A DNA stretch of 64,000 nt from Talinum fruticosum. Its lineage: Eukaryota > Streptophyta > Magnoliopsida > Caryophyllales > Talinaceae. A model generated the notes under the pieces. It ran no database searches, had not been told where the DNA came from, and saw only the letters and a program-made list of their open reading frames with translations. The position numbers and the translations under genes are program-made. Location of the stretch: assembly GCA_021018815.1 (NCBI GenBank), contig JAITYX010000046.1, positions 710,001-774,000 of the forward strand. Direction: 5' to 3'. Below are positions 10,561 to 21,188 of this stretch, one piece after another (within the stretch, counting starts at the first letter, position 1; the number at the start of each line of letters is the position of its first letter).

Positions 10561-12240
10561 TAGGGTCCATATCAAACACTCTTAAAGCTATCCTAAAAGC
10601 TATTAAGGATAGTAAGAAAGACGGTGAAGAAGAAGAAGAAGAATTATTAGGAGGAGGTCCTCTACCCCCACCATCTCCTCCAGCAGTCCCAAACATGTAT
10701 CCAAGTCTCATCCACACATAGATCATATAGAACAAATATTAAGAGAGTCATCCATGTTCGGTAATCACTACTTTGACCATAAGGGATTCACTTCAATCCC
10801 CAAAGGGAAGTTAGCCCCTAAGTTCACCATGCCCGACATCAAGTTTCGCGGTTCCAAAAATCTCCATCACCATATTCGCAACTTCTTCGGAGCAATGACT
10901 CTTAAGAACATACTAGAAGACACTTACCACATCATCTTTCCATGGACTTTTAATAATGATACAATGAAGTAGTATAACGTGGTTGACCTACGCAAGGTCA
11001 TCAATTGGAATGATCCGTGTAAGGAGTTCCTACACTAATACTCCTACAACATTGATACACCTGTTACACTTAGAGACTTGTAGTTGGTCAAGCAAGGTGA
11101 GAAAGAAAGCTTTATAGACTTTCTCACCGGATAGAGGGCAATGGTTGTCCACATGGTAGACGGACCTTCCGAGAAGGACTAAGTATGGATCCTTGTGAAG
11201 AACCTTCAGCCTTACTACAATCAACACCTAAAATTCCTACCGTTCATGAGTTTTTCAGCCTTTAGAGATACTAGTATGCTAATAGAAGAAGAGTTGTCCG
11301 CCACGACCTCAAAAATTGTGACTGGGTATAGACGTACTTATCGGTCTAAGGACAAGAAAATCTCCAACCAAGGCAATACCAGCAGGGGTGCAGAGGTCAA
11401 TTCCCTTAATAGGTATAATCACTACAGTCCAATTGATACTACGTACACTTAAGACTTCACCGCCTCTTATGTTGAGGGAAAATATAATTACCATCTATAA
11501 GAGTAGAATCGAAACCGCAAAACAAGTATAAAAACTGGGACGTAGGAAAATTCTTCAAATACCACCGTGCAAGAGAACACGCCACCAAAATTGTTGGATG
11601 TTAAAAAACAAGCTGGAGAGCATGTTTTGCAACGGTCAAGTCCCACTTCCTAAGGCCGCCTGAAACGAAGTAAGAATAAAAATCTTTTCAATAGTTCCTT
11701 AGCTATACTCTCTAAACGCATTTCAGGTTAGTGGGACCCATTTCTCTTCATTCAAGACATGAATGAGTCCAAACCACTCCATATCTTGCCTCCTTTAGAC
11801 CTAGAAGTCCATTGATTATGGGTAAGTGATGAAGAAGACGCGTACAAAACCAAAGATAATAGTGACGAGAACTTTTGGGGCACAACACCCTTAGAAGAAG
11901 AAGACTTTTGGGGAAAACCAAAGAGTCCGAAATCCAATTCCTTACTAGATCCGGACGTCATAATGCACCTGTGGGTCCACAATAGACTCATGAAGCCCTA
12001 AAAAGAACCTCGAAGTTGTTATAGAAGAAGACCCCATCCTAAAACAGACTTCAAAAGCTAAAAGTTGATAACTTTATCTTGTAACTCATATATGCTTCCC
12101 AAAAACACAGGCATGCCTTAATTGATGCACTTAGAAAAATTGAGGTCTCTTCGAAACCACGCTTGAGGAAGTAGTAGGATTGATCAACAAGTGGGGATGG
12201 AGCCATCACCTTTGACCACAATGATCTCTTTGAGGAAGGC
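10561..12240 (+). pseudogene. gypsy-2 gag (decayed)
   Basis: The retrotransposon gag core is well preserved at 10740-11130: LRESSMFGNHYFDHKGFTS, FTMPDIKFRGSKN, FFGAMTLKNILEDTYHIIF, PWTF, then CKEFLH-YSYN and VTLRDL-LVKQGEKESF. A second conserved block, VKNLQPYYNQHLKF, is at 11200-11240. A degraded zinc-binding-like segment KYHRAREHATK follows at 11550-11585. After it come an acidic stretch (11840-11930) and the pre-protease block with HALIDALRKIE-like residues (12115-12150). Gag would assemble the particle. Stops replace several tryptophan and glutamine codons (for example WYN read as a stop at 10970). The best relative in the window is the minus-strand gag at 62262-63362. Confidence 0.85.
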
Positions 12241-12663
12241 ATTCCACACAACAATGCCCTTTATCGAACCAAAACTTGCCTTAACAAGTTCATTCCCCGA
12301 ACCTTAATAGACGACGGATCGGTTGTGAACGTTTGTCATTATAGGACCGCTAAGAGGTTGAGCATAAGAGAGCAACAGCTCTCTAAATAGATAGTTCATT
12401 GCCGAGCATACGATAATTCTATGAGGACATTCTTGCGAACAGAGACTTTACCAATTAATGTACGACCAATAATGAAGAACATTGACTTCCAAGTCCAAGA
12501 CATTCCAGCTACATTTAACCTACTTTTAAGATGTCCTTGGTTACATGACCATCAAGCAATGCCCTTTTCATTGAAACCAGAAAGTTAAAATGATCATTAA
12601 AGGTCAAGTTATAACCGTCAACGGAGACAATCTGTGTGCTTCAATCACCTCCAAAGAATCGGT
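12241..12663 (+). pseudogene. gypsy-2 aspartic protease (decayed)
   Basis: The protease follows gag with LIDDGS (about 12305-12322) as the catalytic segment, then SIREQQLSKQIVH-RAYDNS, NIDFQVQDIPATFNLLLRCP and WLHDHQAMPF, in several frames. It is collinear with 5021-5560. The frame stops at 12663, where a Sirevirus LTR inserted. The five bases 12659-12663 (tcggt) are the left copy of the target duplication; the right copy now lies, inverted, at 14203-14207. Confidence 0.75.
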
Positions 12664-13130
12664 TGAAGACTCGGACACTCGCTCAACATTCTTCCGAGTC
12701 ATGCAAAAGGAATCAGGTATAACGATTCTATACATGTAAAGTTTTGATTCCAAGGCATTCTCTCGTGTCTTAGAAACTTACTTGAGTAAAATAGTATTTT
12801 CCGTAAGTGTTTCGGCCCTCTCTTTTATCGCTTTCGCTAGCGACTCGAAAACTAGTTCTTTATTCCGAGTCCACTCTCTCTCGGACTAATCGCATTTCAA
12901 ATATACCAAGTATTCCGCCGTTTCTCACTCGTAATCTGACTTATGGTTTTCTACTCTATCGTTTGCATAGTCGGCATTCGTAGTTTATTTCATGCTTAGT
13001 CTATATCAAGTTTTTCCCACTCGATATTCGTTATAGAACTTGATTCCTCGCATAAGACTAAGTCATATGGAATTCTAAGTATCATGGGTTTTAGACTCGT
13101 AAAATTCCATTTCTTTTCGACTCGGATAAT
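12664..13130 (+). repeat. Sirevirus LTR, left part (467 bp), broken by inversion
   Basis: It starts TGAAGACTCGGACACTCGC like the nested LTR at 2486 and follows it collinearly to ctcggataat. At 13131 it changes abruptly to unrelated purine-rich DNA. The missing remainder of this LTR lies in reverse orientation at 14208-15290, so the two pieces come from one insertion. Confidence 0.88.
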
Positions 13131-13546
13131 AGGAGAGAGGTTCTTCGATGGGAGACTAGAGAAACCAAAGAGGGAGGGGGCGCTCGATGGAGACAAGAGA
13201 GAGGGGAAGGGGGATTTCAGCGGTCTGGAGAGAGAGAGTGACGAAGAAACACAATATTAGGGTTATATTGTTAACAGTACTTTTTAACTTTCAATTTTAA
13301 CACCTTTTAACAACAACTTCTTCTTTGAACTGTCGTCATAAATATATCTATGACGATGGTTCTTTGAATGAACCATCATCAAAAGTTTAATGTTAACTTT
13401 TAACGACAATTCATTTAAAAAATCGTCATCATATGTACATTAAAAGTCACTTTTTTATAAAAATGGCACCTTATTATTTTTTACAACGGTTTTCCATTAT
13501 AATCGTCGTTAAAAACCCGTCGTTAAAAGTGGTTATTGTAGTAGTG
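13131..13546 (+). mobile_element. CACTA transposon end fragment
   Basis: The right edge reads GTAGTAGTG, whose complement CACTACTAC is a CACTA-class terminus. Inside it are repeated AACGACGG/CGTCGTTAAAA motifs at 13495-13535 and further cgtcg/gacga motifs at 13330-13430, typical of CACTA subterminal regions. The first 130 bases are GA-rich and GGGGA-rich, like transcribed or UTR DNA of such elements. Only one end is present, and the other side is cut against the LTR at 13130. On the right it abuts inverted gypsy pol. Confidence 0.68.
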
Positions 13547-14207
13547 CATCGCAGCTTTTGCTATGGTGAAGTATAAGAGTAAAGGCTTCCCTAGTTGGGG
13601 TGAAACTAATACTTGTGGGTTGGCTAAATATTCCTTAATGTTCTCGAATGTTTTTGGCACTCATCATCCCAAATAAGCTCAGACCCTTTCTTGAATTTCT
13701 TAAAAATGGGTTCACAGACCATAGTCAATTTTGATATGAAACGACTAATGTATTGTAAACGTCTTAGGAAACCTCGTATCTCCTTCTCTCGTCTTCCGCA
13801 GTGGAATCTCCTGGATTGCTTTGATCTTGGATGGATCAACTTTGATTCCTCTAACACTAACAACGTAGCCTAATAGTTTTCCGAAGTTACCCCAAACGCA
13901 CACTTTCAAGGATTAAGGTGCATGTTGTACTTTCTCGCTCTTTCAATGAATTTTCTAAGGTTGGGTAAGTGCCCCGCCCTATCCTTGGACTTAATGATCA
14001 CGCCATCCACATAAACCTCAGCTTCTTTGTGGATTATGTCATGTAGTAATGTTGTATTCGTCCTCTTATCTTCCTAAGCATCAAGTGCACGCTAGGGTTG
14101 CCATAAGGATTGAAGTTAAGAGGTGCTTAATCATTATCTAAAGCGGCAACATTCTCAAATCCATAAAGCTCCTCATCATCAATGTCGTGCTCAATTTTGA
14201 CGACCGA
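13547..14207 (-). pseudogene. gypsy-2 RT/RNase H segment, inverted relative to its element
   Basis: On the minus strand the order is: the protease-linker bases after the target site tcggt (14203-14207), a short pre-RT stretch, then a deletion, then RT pieces HDIIHKEAEVYVDGVIIKSK (about 13998-14058) and HLPNLRKF. After these come LLGYVVSVRGIKVDPSKIKA and the connection block RGFLRRLQYISRFISKLTM-CEPIFKKFKKG (about 13680-13790). It ends LGKPLLLYFTIAKAAM at 13547. The catalytic box reads YVDG, not YVDD. The next residues of the protein, GAMLAQRDEKEEHAV, lie on the plus strand from 15969, so this block has been turned around. Confidence 0.88.
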
Positions 14208-15290
14208 TGAAGGTTTGCTCGTGGAGAGTCCGAGTCACCCTAGAGGGGGTGAATAGGGTGATAGAAAATTCTTCGCGAAAACACACTCTTTTTGACGTAA
14301 AAGAGGCAAAGACAGCTTCTAAGTCTAAACACAGGGTTGGAAAAATTGGACTCGTAAAGCAATGAATCGAAGAAACAAGAGCGAGTTAGGTCAGTTCGAG
14401 TCTAGAATGAACTCGAAAGAGAACACAGAGATTTTACGTGGAAACCCTCCTGGGGCAGAAAACCACGGCCCGTGTCAATCCGCACATGAAGTCAAATCCA
14501 CTATTTTGAGTCCACAAAATACCGTGAACCGATCGAACCCGAGTTGCTCCCTTGGACAACTCTATACAAGTTTTCCTAGACTCGAAGTTACCTTATCTCG
14601 ATCTAGTACTTCCTAGCCGAGATAACCCTTACAGCTAGGGACAACTAAGCCGAGTTAACCCTTACAGACTTAGTCAAGGGACCTTACAAAGAATGTAAGA
14701 AGAGTTTGTAACTAAGTACAAGACCTTACAACTCGTAGAGTAATGAATTACGGAATGGGAGTCGTAAGTTGAAGATTGAAAGTAAATACAATAACTTTGA
14801 CCAAGTATGTGTATAAACAATATGTTCGGCAACCTTCAAATCTTGTGAAGTGGCTTCTATTTATAGATAACCAAGCAAAGTAGCCGTTATCTTTATCTCG
14901 CCGACCGAGAGTCCTCTCGTGACCGTTGATAATGGCTTTCCGAGTCACTCGTAAAGTATCCGTTGAAATATGGACGTTGGACAACAACTCTCTTGGAAGT
15001 CCCAAAACCATCGATTGTGTCTTGAAAATGAGGTGGAAACCATCGTTAGGCTTGGCGTTCCAGCTTTTCCGGATATGGAAGCGCACAACTTCGACACAAT
15101 CTTCCGGGACTAAAGCAGGGAAGGTGAAAAGCCATATCTACCGGTGATTTGACGTTCGAAGCCGACTACTTTTGTAGTTTGAAAAGATATCCTCGATTGA
15201 ATAACCTACAAAAGTAAAACACCTTTCGGTTCTCAAAGTATAAAATACTTTGGTCCAAGGTTAGACACGGATAATAAAATAATTATGATG
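14208..15290 (-). repeat. Sirevirus LTR, right part (1083 bp), inverted
   Basis: It begins TGAAGGTTTGCTC (the complement of an LTR 3' end) and follows the other minus-strand LTRs collinearly. It contains cacggcccgtg, the blocks around ccttacaactcg, and the TATA region (tatttataga, 14858-14867). It stops at aattatgatg (15290), in the same LTR region where the forward piece stops at 13130. The adjoining accga (14203-14207) is the complement of tcggt at 12659-12663, so both pieces share one perfect target duplication. Confidence 0.9.
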
Positions 15291-15962
15291 TTCAAATCTG
15301 GGTTTATTTCTGTTGTTTTTCTAATGTTCGTTTGTTTTTGTTCCCCAAAGACCTTGTTTTTCTAGGGACATTGGCTTCTTCACCGAAGGGACATTGCGTT
15401 CTTCCAATGCTGGAAGAGGACTCTTGGGGTGAGCACCGTCACCGGCAAAAGGGAAGACAATCTTCCCGACTCTACACCATTGTCCTCGCCGGAGATCGAA
15501 TAGCAATAGCGAACTTGATTAATTTTTTGTTCATTTGCTTTTACTTATTATTTTCTTCGTTTCTTGTTTGAGTAATTTTTTCTTCTTTTAGTGTTCTGGG
15601 ACTCTTAAAAATTGTATAATTTGAACAGTTTGAGCCTGAAGTTCGAAACTTCCCACCCCGAATAATTTATTTTTTAAAAATAATTGTACCTATAACTACG
15701 GTTCTTTCTCCGTAACCATAGTTATAGGTGCTCTTTGACTACGGTTTTGGATACCTATAACTAAGGTTCTTTCTCCGGAATCATAGTTATAGGGTACCTA
15801 TAACTACTGTTCTTTCTCCGTAATCGTAGTTATAGGTGCTCTGTGACTACGACTTTTGAATCATAGTGAAAGGTGGTACATACAACGATGCCCACATACA
15901 CGACACTCGTTAACCGTTGTTAAAGGTCATTTTTAACCGTAGTAGAAAATGGTTTCGTAGCG
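15291..15962 (+). mobile_element. CACTA-like fragment with hairpin subterminal repeats
   Basis: The left half (15291-15640) has no recognised coding content. The right half carries three near-identical hairpins of about 40 bases, at 15689-15728, 15754-15793 and 15797-15836, each reading cctataacta...tagttatagg. After them come ACTACGG/CCGTAGT and AACGG motifs and an edge ttaaccgtagtagaaaatggtttcgtag. Such subterminal repeats are typical of CACTA elements, but the terminus is not a clean CACTA and no target duplication is certain. It may be the other end of the element at 13131-13546 or a different family. Confidence 0.5.
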
Positions 15963-16680
15963 AGCTATGGGAGCGATGCTAGCTCAAAGGGACGAAAAGG
16001 AAGAGCATGCGGTATATTATCTAAGTAAGAAATTCTTATATTATGAGACCAGATATACGCCATTAGAAAAGACATCATTGGCATTAGTCCGGGCTACCAA
16101 GAAGTTCAGGAACTATATGTTAACCAACATGGTACTTGTGGTAGCACCGATGGATCCCATTAAGTACATCCTTGTGAAACCGACCATCGAGTAGCAAAAC
16201 AGACTACATGGACAATTATGCTATCGTAGTTTGAACACAAATATGTTCCTCAAAAAGAAATCACAAGCAAGGGTAGTGTTGGAATTCCTAATCGATCCGC
16301 TCATAATCGAATCGCAACCCGAACACGTTGACTTATCGGACGAAGATATCTTACAAGTAAAGGCGAACATGTGGAAAATATACTTTAATGGTGCTTCTAA
16401 TAAGAAGGGCTTTGGAGTAGGAATTCTTCTAGTCTCACCCAAGGAAGCACATACTCCTATTTCATTTAAGTTTGATTTTGAGGTCAATAACAATGTTGCA
16501 GAATACAAAGCATGCATCACGAGACTTCAAGCTGCTATAGAGATTGGAGCCAAGAGCATCGGGTTTTCGGAGACTCAAGTCCGATCATTAATCGGATCCC
16601 AAAAAATAGAAGGTATGTAATGACGCCTTGGCACCCTAGCAGGCACATCTAATTGAATTACCAAAACATTTTGAAAGCAT
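15963..16680 (+). pseudogene. gypsy-2 RNase H and second (archaeal-type) RNase H
   Basis: It opens with AMGAMLAQRDEKEEHAVYYLS (15963-16025), then TRYTPLEKTSLALVRATKK and NYMLTNMVLVVAPMDPIKYI, the classic gypsy RNase H block. After a stop at 16192 and a linker, a second RNase H follows (about 16365-16620): MWKIYFNGASNKKGFGVGIL, then the EVNNNVAEYKACI segment, where AEY supplies the expected acidic residue. Two RNase H domains in tandem are the hallmark of the Tat lineage. The domain runs to PKHFES at about 16680 and is there fused to Sirevirus sequence. Only a few stops interrupt it. Confidence 0.88.
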
Positions 16681-19458
16681 TTACAATTCCTATAAAAGTC
16701 TTTTCAAAACCGATTCTAGAAAGATCAAGCTCGGGAAGGATGAGCATGATACCATTCATTCAAAAAGGAAAGGGACTGAGCCTAAACCATGTTTTATGAA
16801 AAAGTCTTCTCAACCAGTTTACAAAAAGAGAGGATTTCAAAAGAAAAGACACAGAGTCATTTCTCAAGAAAGAAGACTCAGAATCATACCAAACCCAAAA
16901 TTATTCAAATTTGAGTTCCTAAAAGTTCCATACCTTATAAAAACCATAGTAAAGACAAGTCATCGGGTTCGTAAGAGGAAGTCGAAGGATTAGTTTGTTT
17001 ATGTTTTGCAGGTGACTTAGAAACAAAAAGGTCGTTGGTACTTAGACAATGGATGTTAATGCCACTTGTATGGAGATTCATGACTCTTCTTAGAACTTGA
17101 GGACATGAAGGGGAGCAAAGTCACAGCTTGGAGATAACAGCAAAGAAAAGATAGGTGGCATTAGTAGAATTGGTCAAGGAGAAAATTCAATTAGTACAAG
17201 TGTATCCTGTCAAGGGGCTCAAATATAGTGTTCGAGTATCCCTCAACTATGTGACAAAGGTAAAGATGTATAGTCCACTCGGATCAACCGCTTTATTTAT
17301 GATACAACTACAAAAGAGATAAAGCTCTTAGGTCCGAGGTCAGTAACACCTATATTATTCCTCTTTCGATTCTAATCAAGATTTATAATGTTTAAAAGCT
17401 TCATTGAATGATGATTTATGGACATGGCATCGTAGATTAGATTATATTAGTATGTATACAATCAAGAAACTTGCATCTCATAGGTTAGTTAGAGGACTAC
17501 CTAACTGTTCATTTAAAAAGTATAAAATTTACGATGCATGCACAAAAGGAAAAGAAGTTAAATCATCATTTAAGCAAGTCAAGACAGTTTCTACATCCAA
17601 TGTGCTTGAATTGATACATATTGATCTATGAGGTGAAATTCTTGTTAAAAGCTTAAGAGGTAAATCATATGTGCTAGTTATTGTTGTTCATTACTCACCA
17701 TTTACCTGGGTTTGTTTTCTAAAGAACAAGAATGAAGCCTTCAAAGAGTTCACTAAGATTTGCAGGAAAATACAAGTGGAGTTTGAGAATTAAATTAAGA
17801 GAACTCGAACCGACCGTAGAAGGGAGTTCGACTACTCGTAAATTGAAGATTTTTATGACAAGAATGTCATCTCCCATAACTTCTCAGCGCCCAAAACTCC
17901 TAAAAAAATAGAGTAGTGGAGAGAAAGAACACAACACTTGAAGAAATAAGAAGGACTGTGATGATTGAAAATTATCTATCTTACTATTTCTTGGCTAAGG
18001 TAGTGAATACATCAAATTACACTCTAAACAGATGCCTCATTCGACCCATTCGAAGAAAATCCCATAGGAGCTATATAGAGGGAAGAAACCTAACAGTTCC
18101 TACTTCAAACCATTTAGATGTAAATGCTTTGTGCATAACAATGGTAAGAATCATCCGATTAAGTTTGATGCAAGGTTAGATGAAGGTATTTTTCTTTCTT
18201 ATTCTACTCATAGCAAAGCTTATCGAATTTTCAACAAGAGAACTAACAAAGTGGAAGAAAGCATCCACGTTGTCTTTGATGAGGTTGATAATCACAAGAT
18301 AAGTTGATCCACCTTCTCATACCTCAAGCTCAATCGAGAGGAAGATGACTTAGTGGAGGCTGAGCTCGGAATGAACAACAACAAGAGAACTTAGCCAACT
18401 TAGAATGAGCCAGTTCAAGAACAAGCTCATACCACTAAAGGATAAGCTAAAGACGGGACTCAACAAGCTGAACCAAATTGAAAAACAAAAATATTTAACC
18501 ATCAAATCTGGTAAACTAAAGGACAAGTAAAGCTTTCAAATATTCATCAAGTCACCCACCTAAGAACATTAGCTCAAACATCAATACTAGGGTAAGAACT
18601 TGTTCTTCCTTGTAAAATTTATGTGCATTTTTTCCATCCCTATCATTAATTGAACCTAAAAATGTACTAGAAGCCCTACTTGAACCTGAATGGGTAGAGT
18701 CCATGCAAGAAGAACTATCACAATTTGAAGAAAACCAAGTCTAGACTCCGATCAAACGACCTTCCGACCACCCAATTATAGGAACAAAATTGGTATTAAA
18801 AAATAAACTGAATGAGGGAGGCTTAGTAGTCGAAACAAAGCTAGACTAGTTCCTCAGGGATGTAATCAAGAAGAGAAAATTTATTGTGAGGAAACCTTTA
18901 CACCTGTTGCTAGGATTGAGCAACTCAGTATTCTCTTAGCTTTTGCATCCAAGCATAAACATCAAATTATATCAAATGGATATTAAGTGTGCATTTTTTA
19001 ATGGTTATACTCAAGAAGAATTTTATGTTATACAACCCCTGGATTTGAAAACTCTGAATTTCTTAATCATGTTTTCAAATTGCAAAAGACTTTGTATAGT
19101 TTAAAACAAGCTCGAAGAGCTTGGTATGAAAGGTTAAGCAGCTTCTTGGTTGAAAATGATTTCAAAAGAGGTCTTATTGACAAAATTCTTTTCGGAAAAA
19201 CCAAGGGGAATGATTTCTAATTATTCACATCTATATTGATGACACTTTTTTGGAGATACTAAGGAAACTCTATGTCGAGAGTTTTTGAGTTGATGAGCTA
19301 GGAGTTCCAAATGAGTATAATGAGAGAAACTAATTTCATTCTTAGACCGCAAATCAAACAAGAGAAAAATGATATCTATATTCATCAGTCCAAATACATT
19401 AAGGAATTACTCAAAAAATACAAGTTCCAAGTCGTCAAACATGCAGCAACACCAATGA
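16681..19458 (+). pseudogene. old Sirevirus gag-pol fragment (Sire-0)
   Basis: It is collinear with gag-pol of Sire-1 and Sire-3 but more decayed, and has no LTRs. Gag tail: SSQPVYKKRGFQKKRHR (16800-16850). Protease: WYLDNGC (17039-17059). GAG pre-integrase: WTWHRRLDYIS-YTIKKLA (17418-17475). Integrase core: ELIHIDL, then FTWVCFLKNKNEAFKEF (17703-17750) and a frameshifted VVERKNTTLEE (17908-17950). Reverse transcriptase: 18690-19440, with YIDDTFF replacing YVDDIIF (19231-19251). It ends at KHAATPM just before RNase H. Left and right borders are abrupt, so this is a truncated insertion or a deletion product. Confidence 0.85.
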
Positions 19459-19460
19459 TT

Positions 19461-19576
19461 ATGTAGGAATCACAGCCCATCCGCATGCCTACGTCCGTTA
19501 GGAGGCAAAACCAAACTTTTTGGGGACCGAGCTTCCCTACGAATTGGCGGAGTTTCTCTTTTTAATGTAAAGATGA
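19461..19576 (-). repeat. 3' end of a gypsy LTR, first piece
   Basis: From about 19505 to 19576 the complement matches the end of the gypsy LTR at 9010-9088 (shared blocks ccgccaattcgt and cccc near gacga/ggtcc). Similarity breaks at the solo LTR at 19577 and continues with 18 bases at 21171-21188, then at 33297. The first 45 bases (19461-19505) are not clearly assigned. They could be decayed primer-site and leader DNA. Confidence 0.6.
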
Positions 19577-21170
19577 TGAAGGTTTGCTCTTGGAGAGTAC
19601 AAATCACCCCTAGAGGGGGCTGAATAGGGTGATGAGGAAACTTGCTTGAAAATTAAAGCAAATAAGGATCTAATGTGAGTGAGCGGCAAGGAAACGCTCG
19701 GAAAAGCATAAACTCGTAATTCAGTAAGCAGTGAAGAAACAGATTAAACGAATTCTAAACCGTCTCGAGTCTAGAATGTACTGAGAAAAGTAATAACTAA
19801 GAAAGTACGTGGAAACCCTCCTGGGGCGTAGAAACCACTGACCGTGCTAATCCAAGCACGAAGTCGAATCTACTATTTTGAGTCCATAAAATACAATAGA
19901 CTGACTTAACCCGAGTTGCTCCCTTAGACAACTCCTTACAAGTTTTTCCTAGACTTAGAAATTACCTTATCTCGATCTAGTACTTCCTAACCGAGATCAC
20001 CGTTACAGTTAGGGACAACCGAGCCGAGTTAACCCTTACGACTCGGTCAAGGGACCTTACTTAGAGAGTAAGAAAGAAAGTGTTCAGTAATCGAGTACAA
20101 GACCTTACAACTCGAAAGTTATGAAAAACAGAATTGGAGTTGTAAGTAGAAGATTGAGAATGAATACAATGACTTTTGATCAAGTATGTGTATTAACAAT
20201 AGATTCGGAAAATCTTCAAGTCTTGAAAGTTGGCTTCTATATATAGATGACCAAGTAGCTTAGCCGTTGTGTCTATCTTCTGATTGGAGGTCCTTTGTGA
20301 CCGTTGTAAAGGATTTTCCGTGTCACTCGGAATATCCGTTGAGATATGAACGTTGAGCAACAGTTCTTGACTCCTTTGGAAGTCCTAAAACCACTGGTGG
20401 TATCTTAAAAATAAGGTGGAAACCACCATTGAGCTTGGTGTTGCAGATTCCCAGCTTTGGAAACGGACAATCCCGACACGATTGTCCGGGGCTAGGTCGG
20501 AGGTGGAAAAAGCCTTGTTTGCTGGTGATTTGACATTTTGAAGCCGGTTACTTTTGTGATTCAAATTTAGGAAAGCCTCGTTTGAATAACCTACAAAAGT
20601 AAATAACTTTGGTTCTCAAAGTATAAAATACTTTGGTCCAAGGTTAGGCACAGTATAATAATATAATTAAAATAATTAAGTGACTAATTATCTCGAGTCG
20701 AAAAGAAATGGAATTTTCTGAGTCTAATATCCATGAAACTCAAATTCCATCTTAGTCGAGCCTAGAGGACAATCAAGTCGAAAAAGAATATCGAGTAAAC
20801 AAACTAGATCTAGACTAAACACAATTCAAACAAAATATGTTAACTTGGAACAATGTAAATTCCTGAACCATGAAGTTAGACCTGAGTTTAAGCGCGGAAA
20901 AGATAGTGTTTGAATATACGATAAATCCGAGTGTTGGGTGACTCGGAACCGAGTGAGAAGCGGCATGTAGAAGTATGCTTTCTAAGTCAATCGAGTTATG
21001 CGAAAGCAAGCATAATAGATTCAATAACACTCGGAGGAAATGTTATATCACTCGGAAAACATTATAAGATACATAGAATGACTTGAAATCAAAACCTTAT
21101 GAGAGAATAGTTCTTATACCCGATTCTTGGATGGAACTCGAAACGTGTAAGTATAGAGTCCGAGTCTTCG
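19577..21170 (-). repeat. Sirevirus solo LTR, target duplication GATGA
   Basis: It starts TGAAGGTTTGCTCTTGG and ends ccgagtcttcg; the final base should be A and is G. It is flanked on both sides by gatga (19572-19576 and 21171-21175), a perfect 5-bp duplication. It is 1594 bases long in the minus orientation, with no internal region. It is the cleanest undisturbed reference copy for the nested pair at 1670-5020. The TATA region is at 20238-20246 (tatatatag on plus). Confidence 0.92.
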
Positions 21171-21188
21171 GATGATTTTTAAAAGTGA

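Noticed and set aside
10229..10735. Overlapping minus-strand frames opposite gag start
   Set aside because: Antisense to the gypsy-2 leader and gag N-terminus; the Gly/Ser-rich peptide mirrors the GAAGAA repeat on the plus strand.
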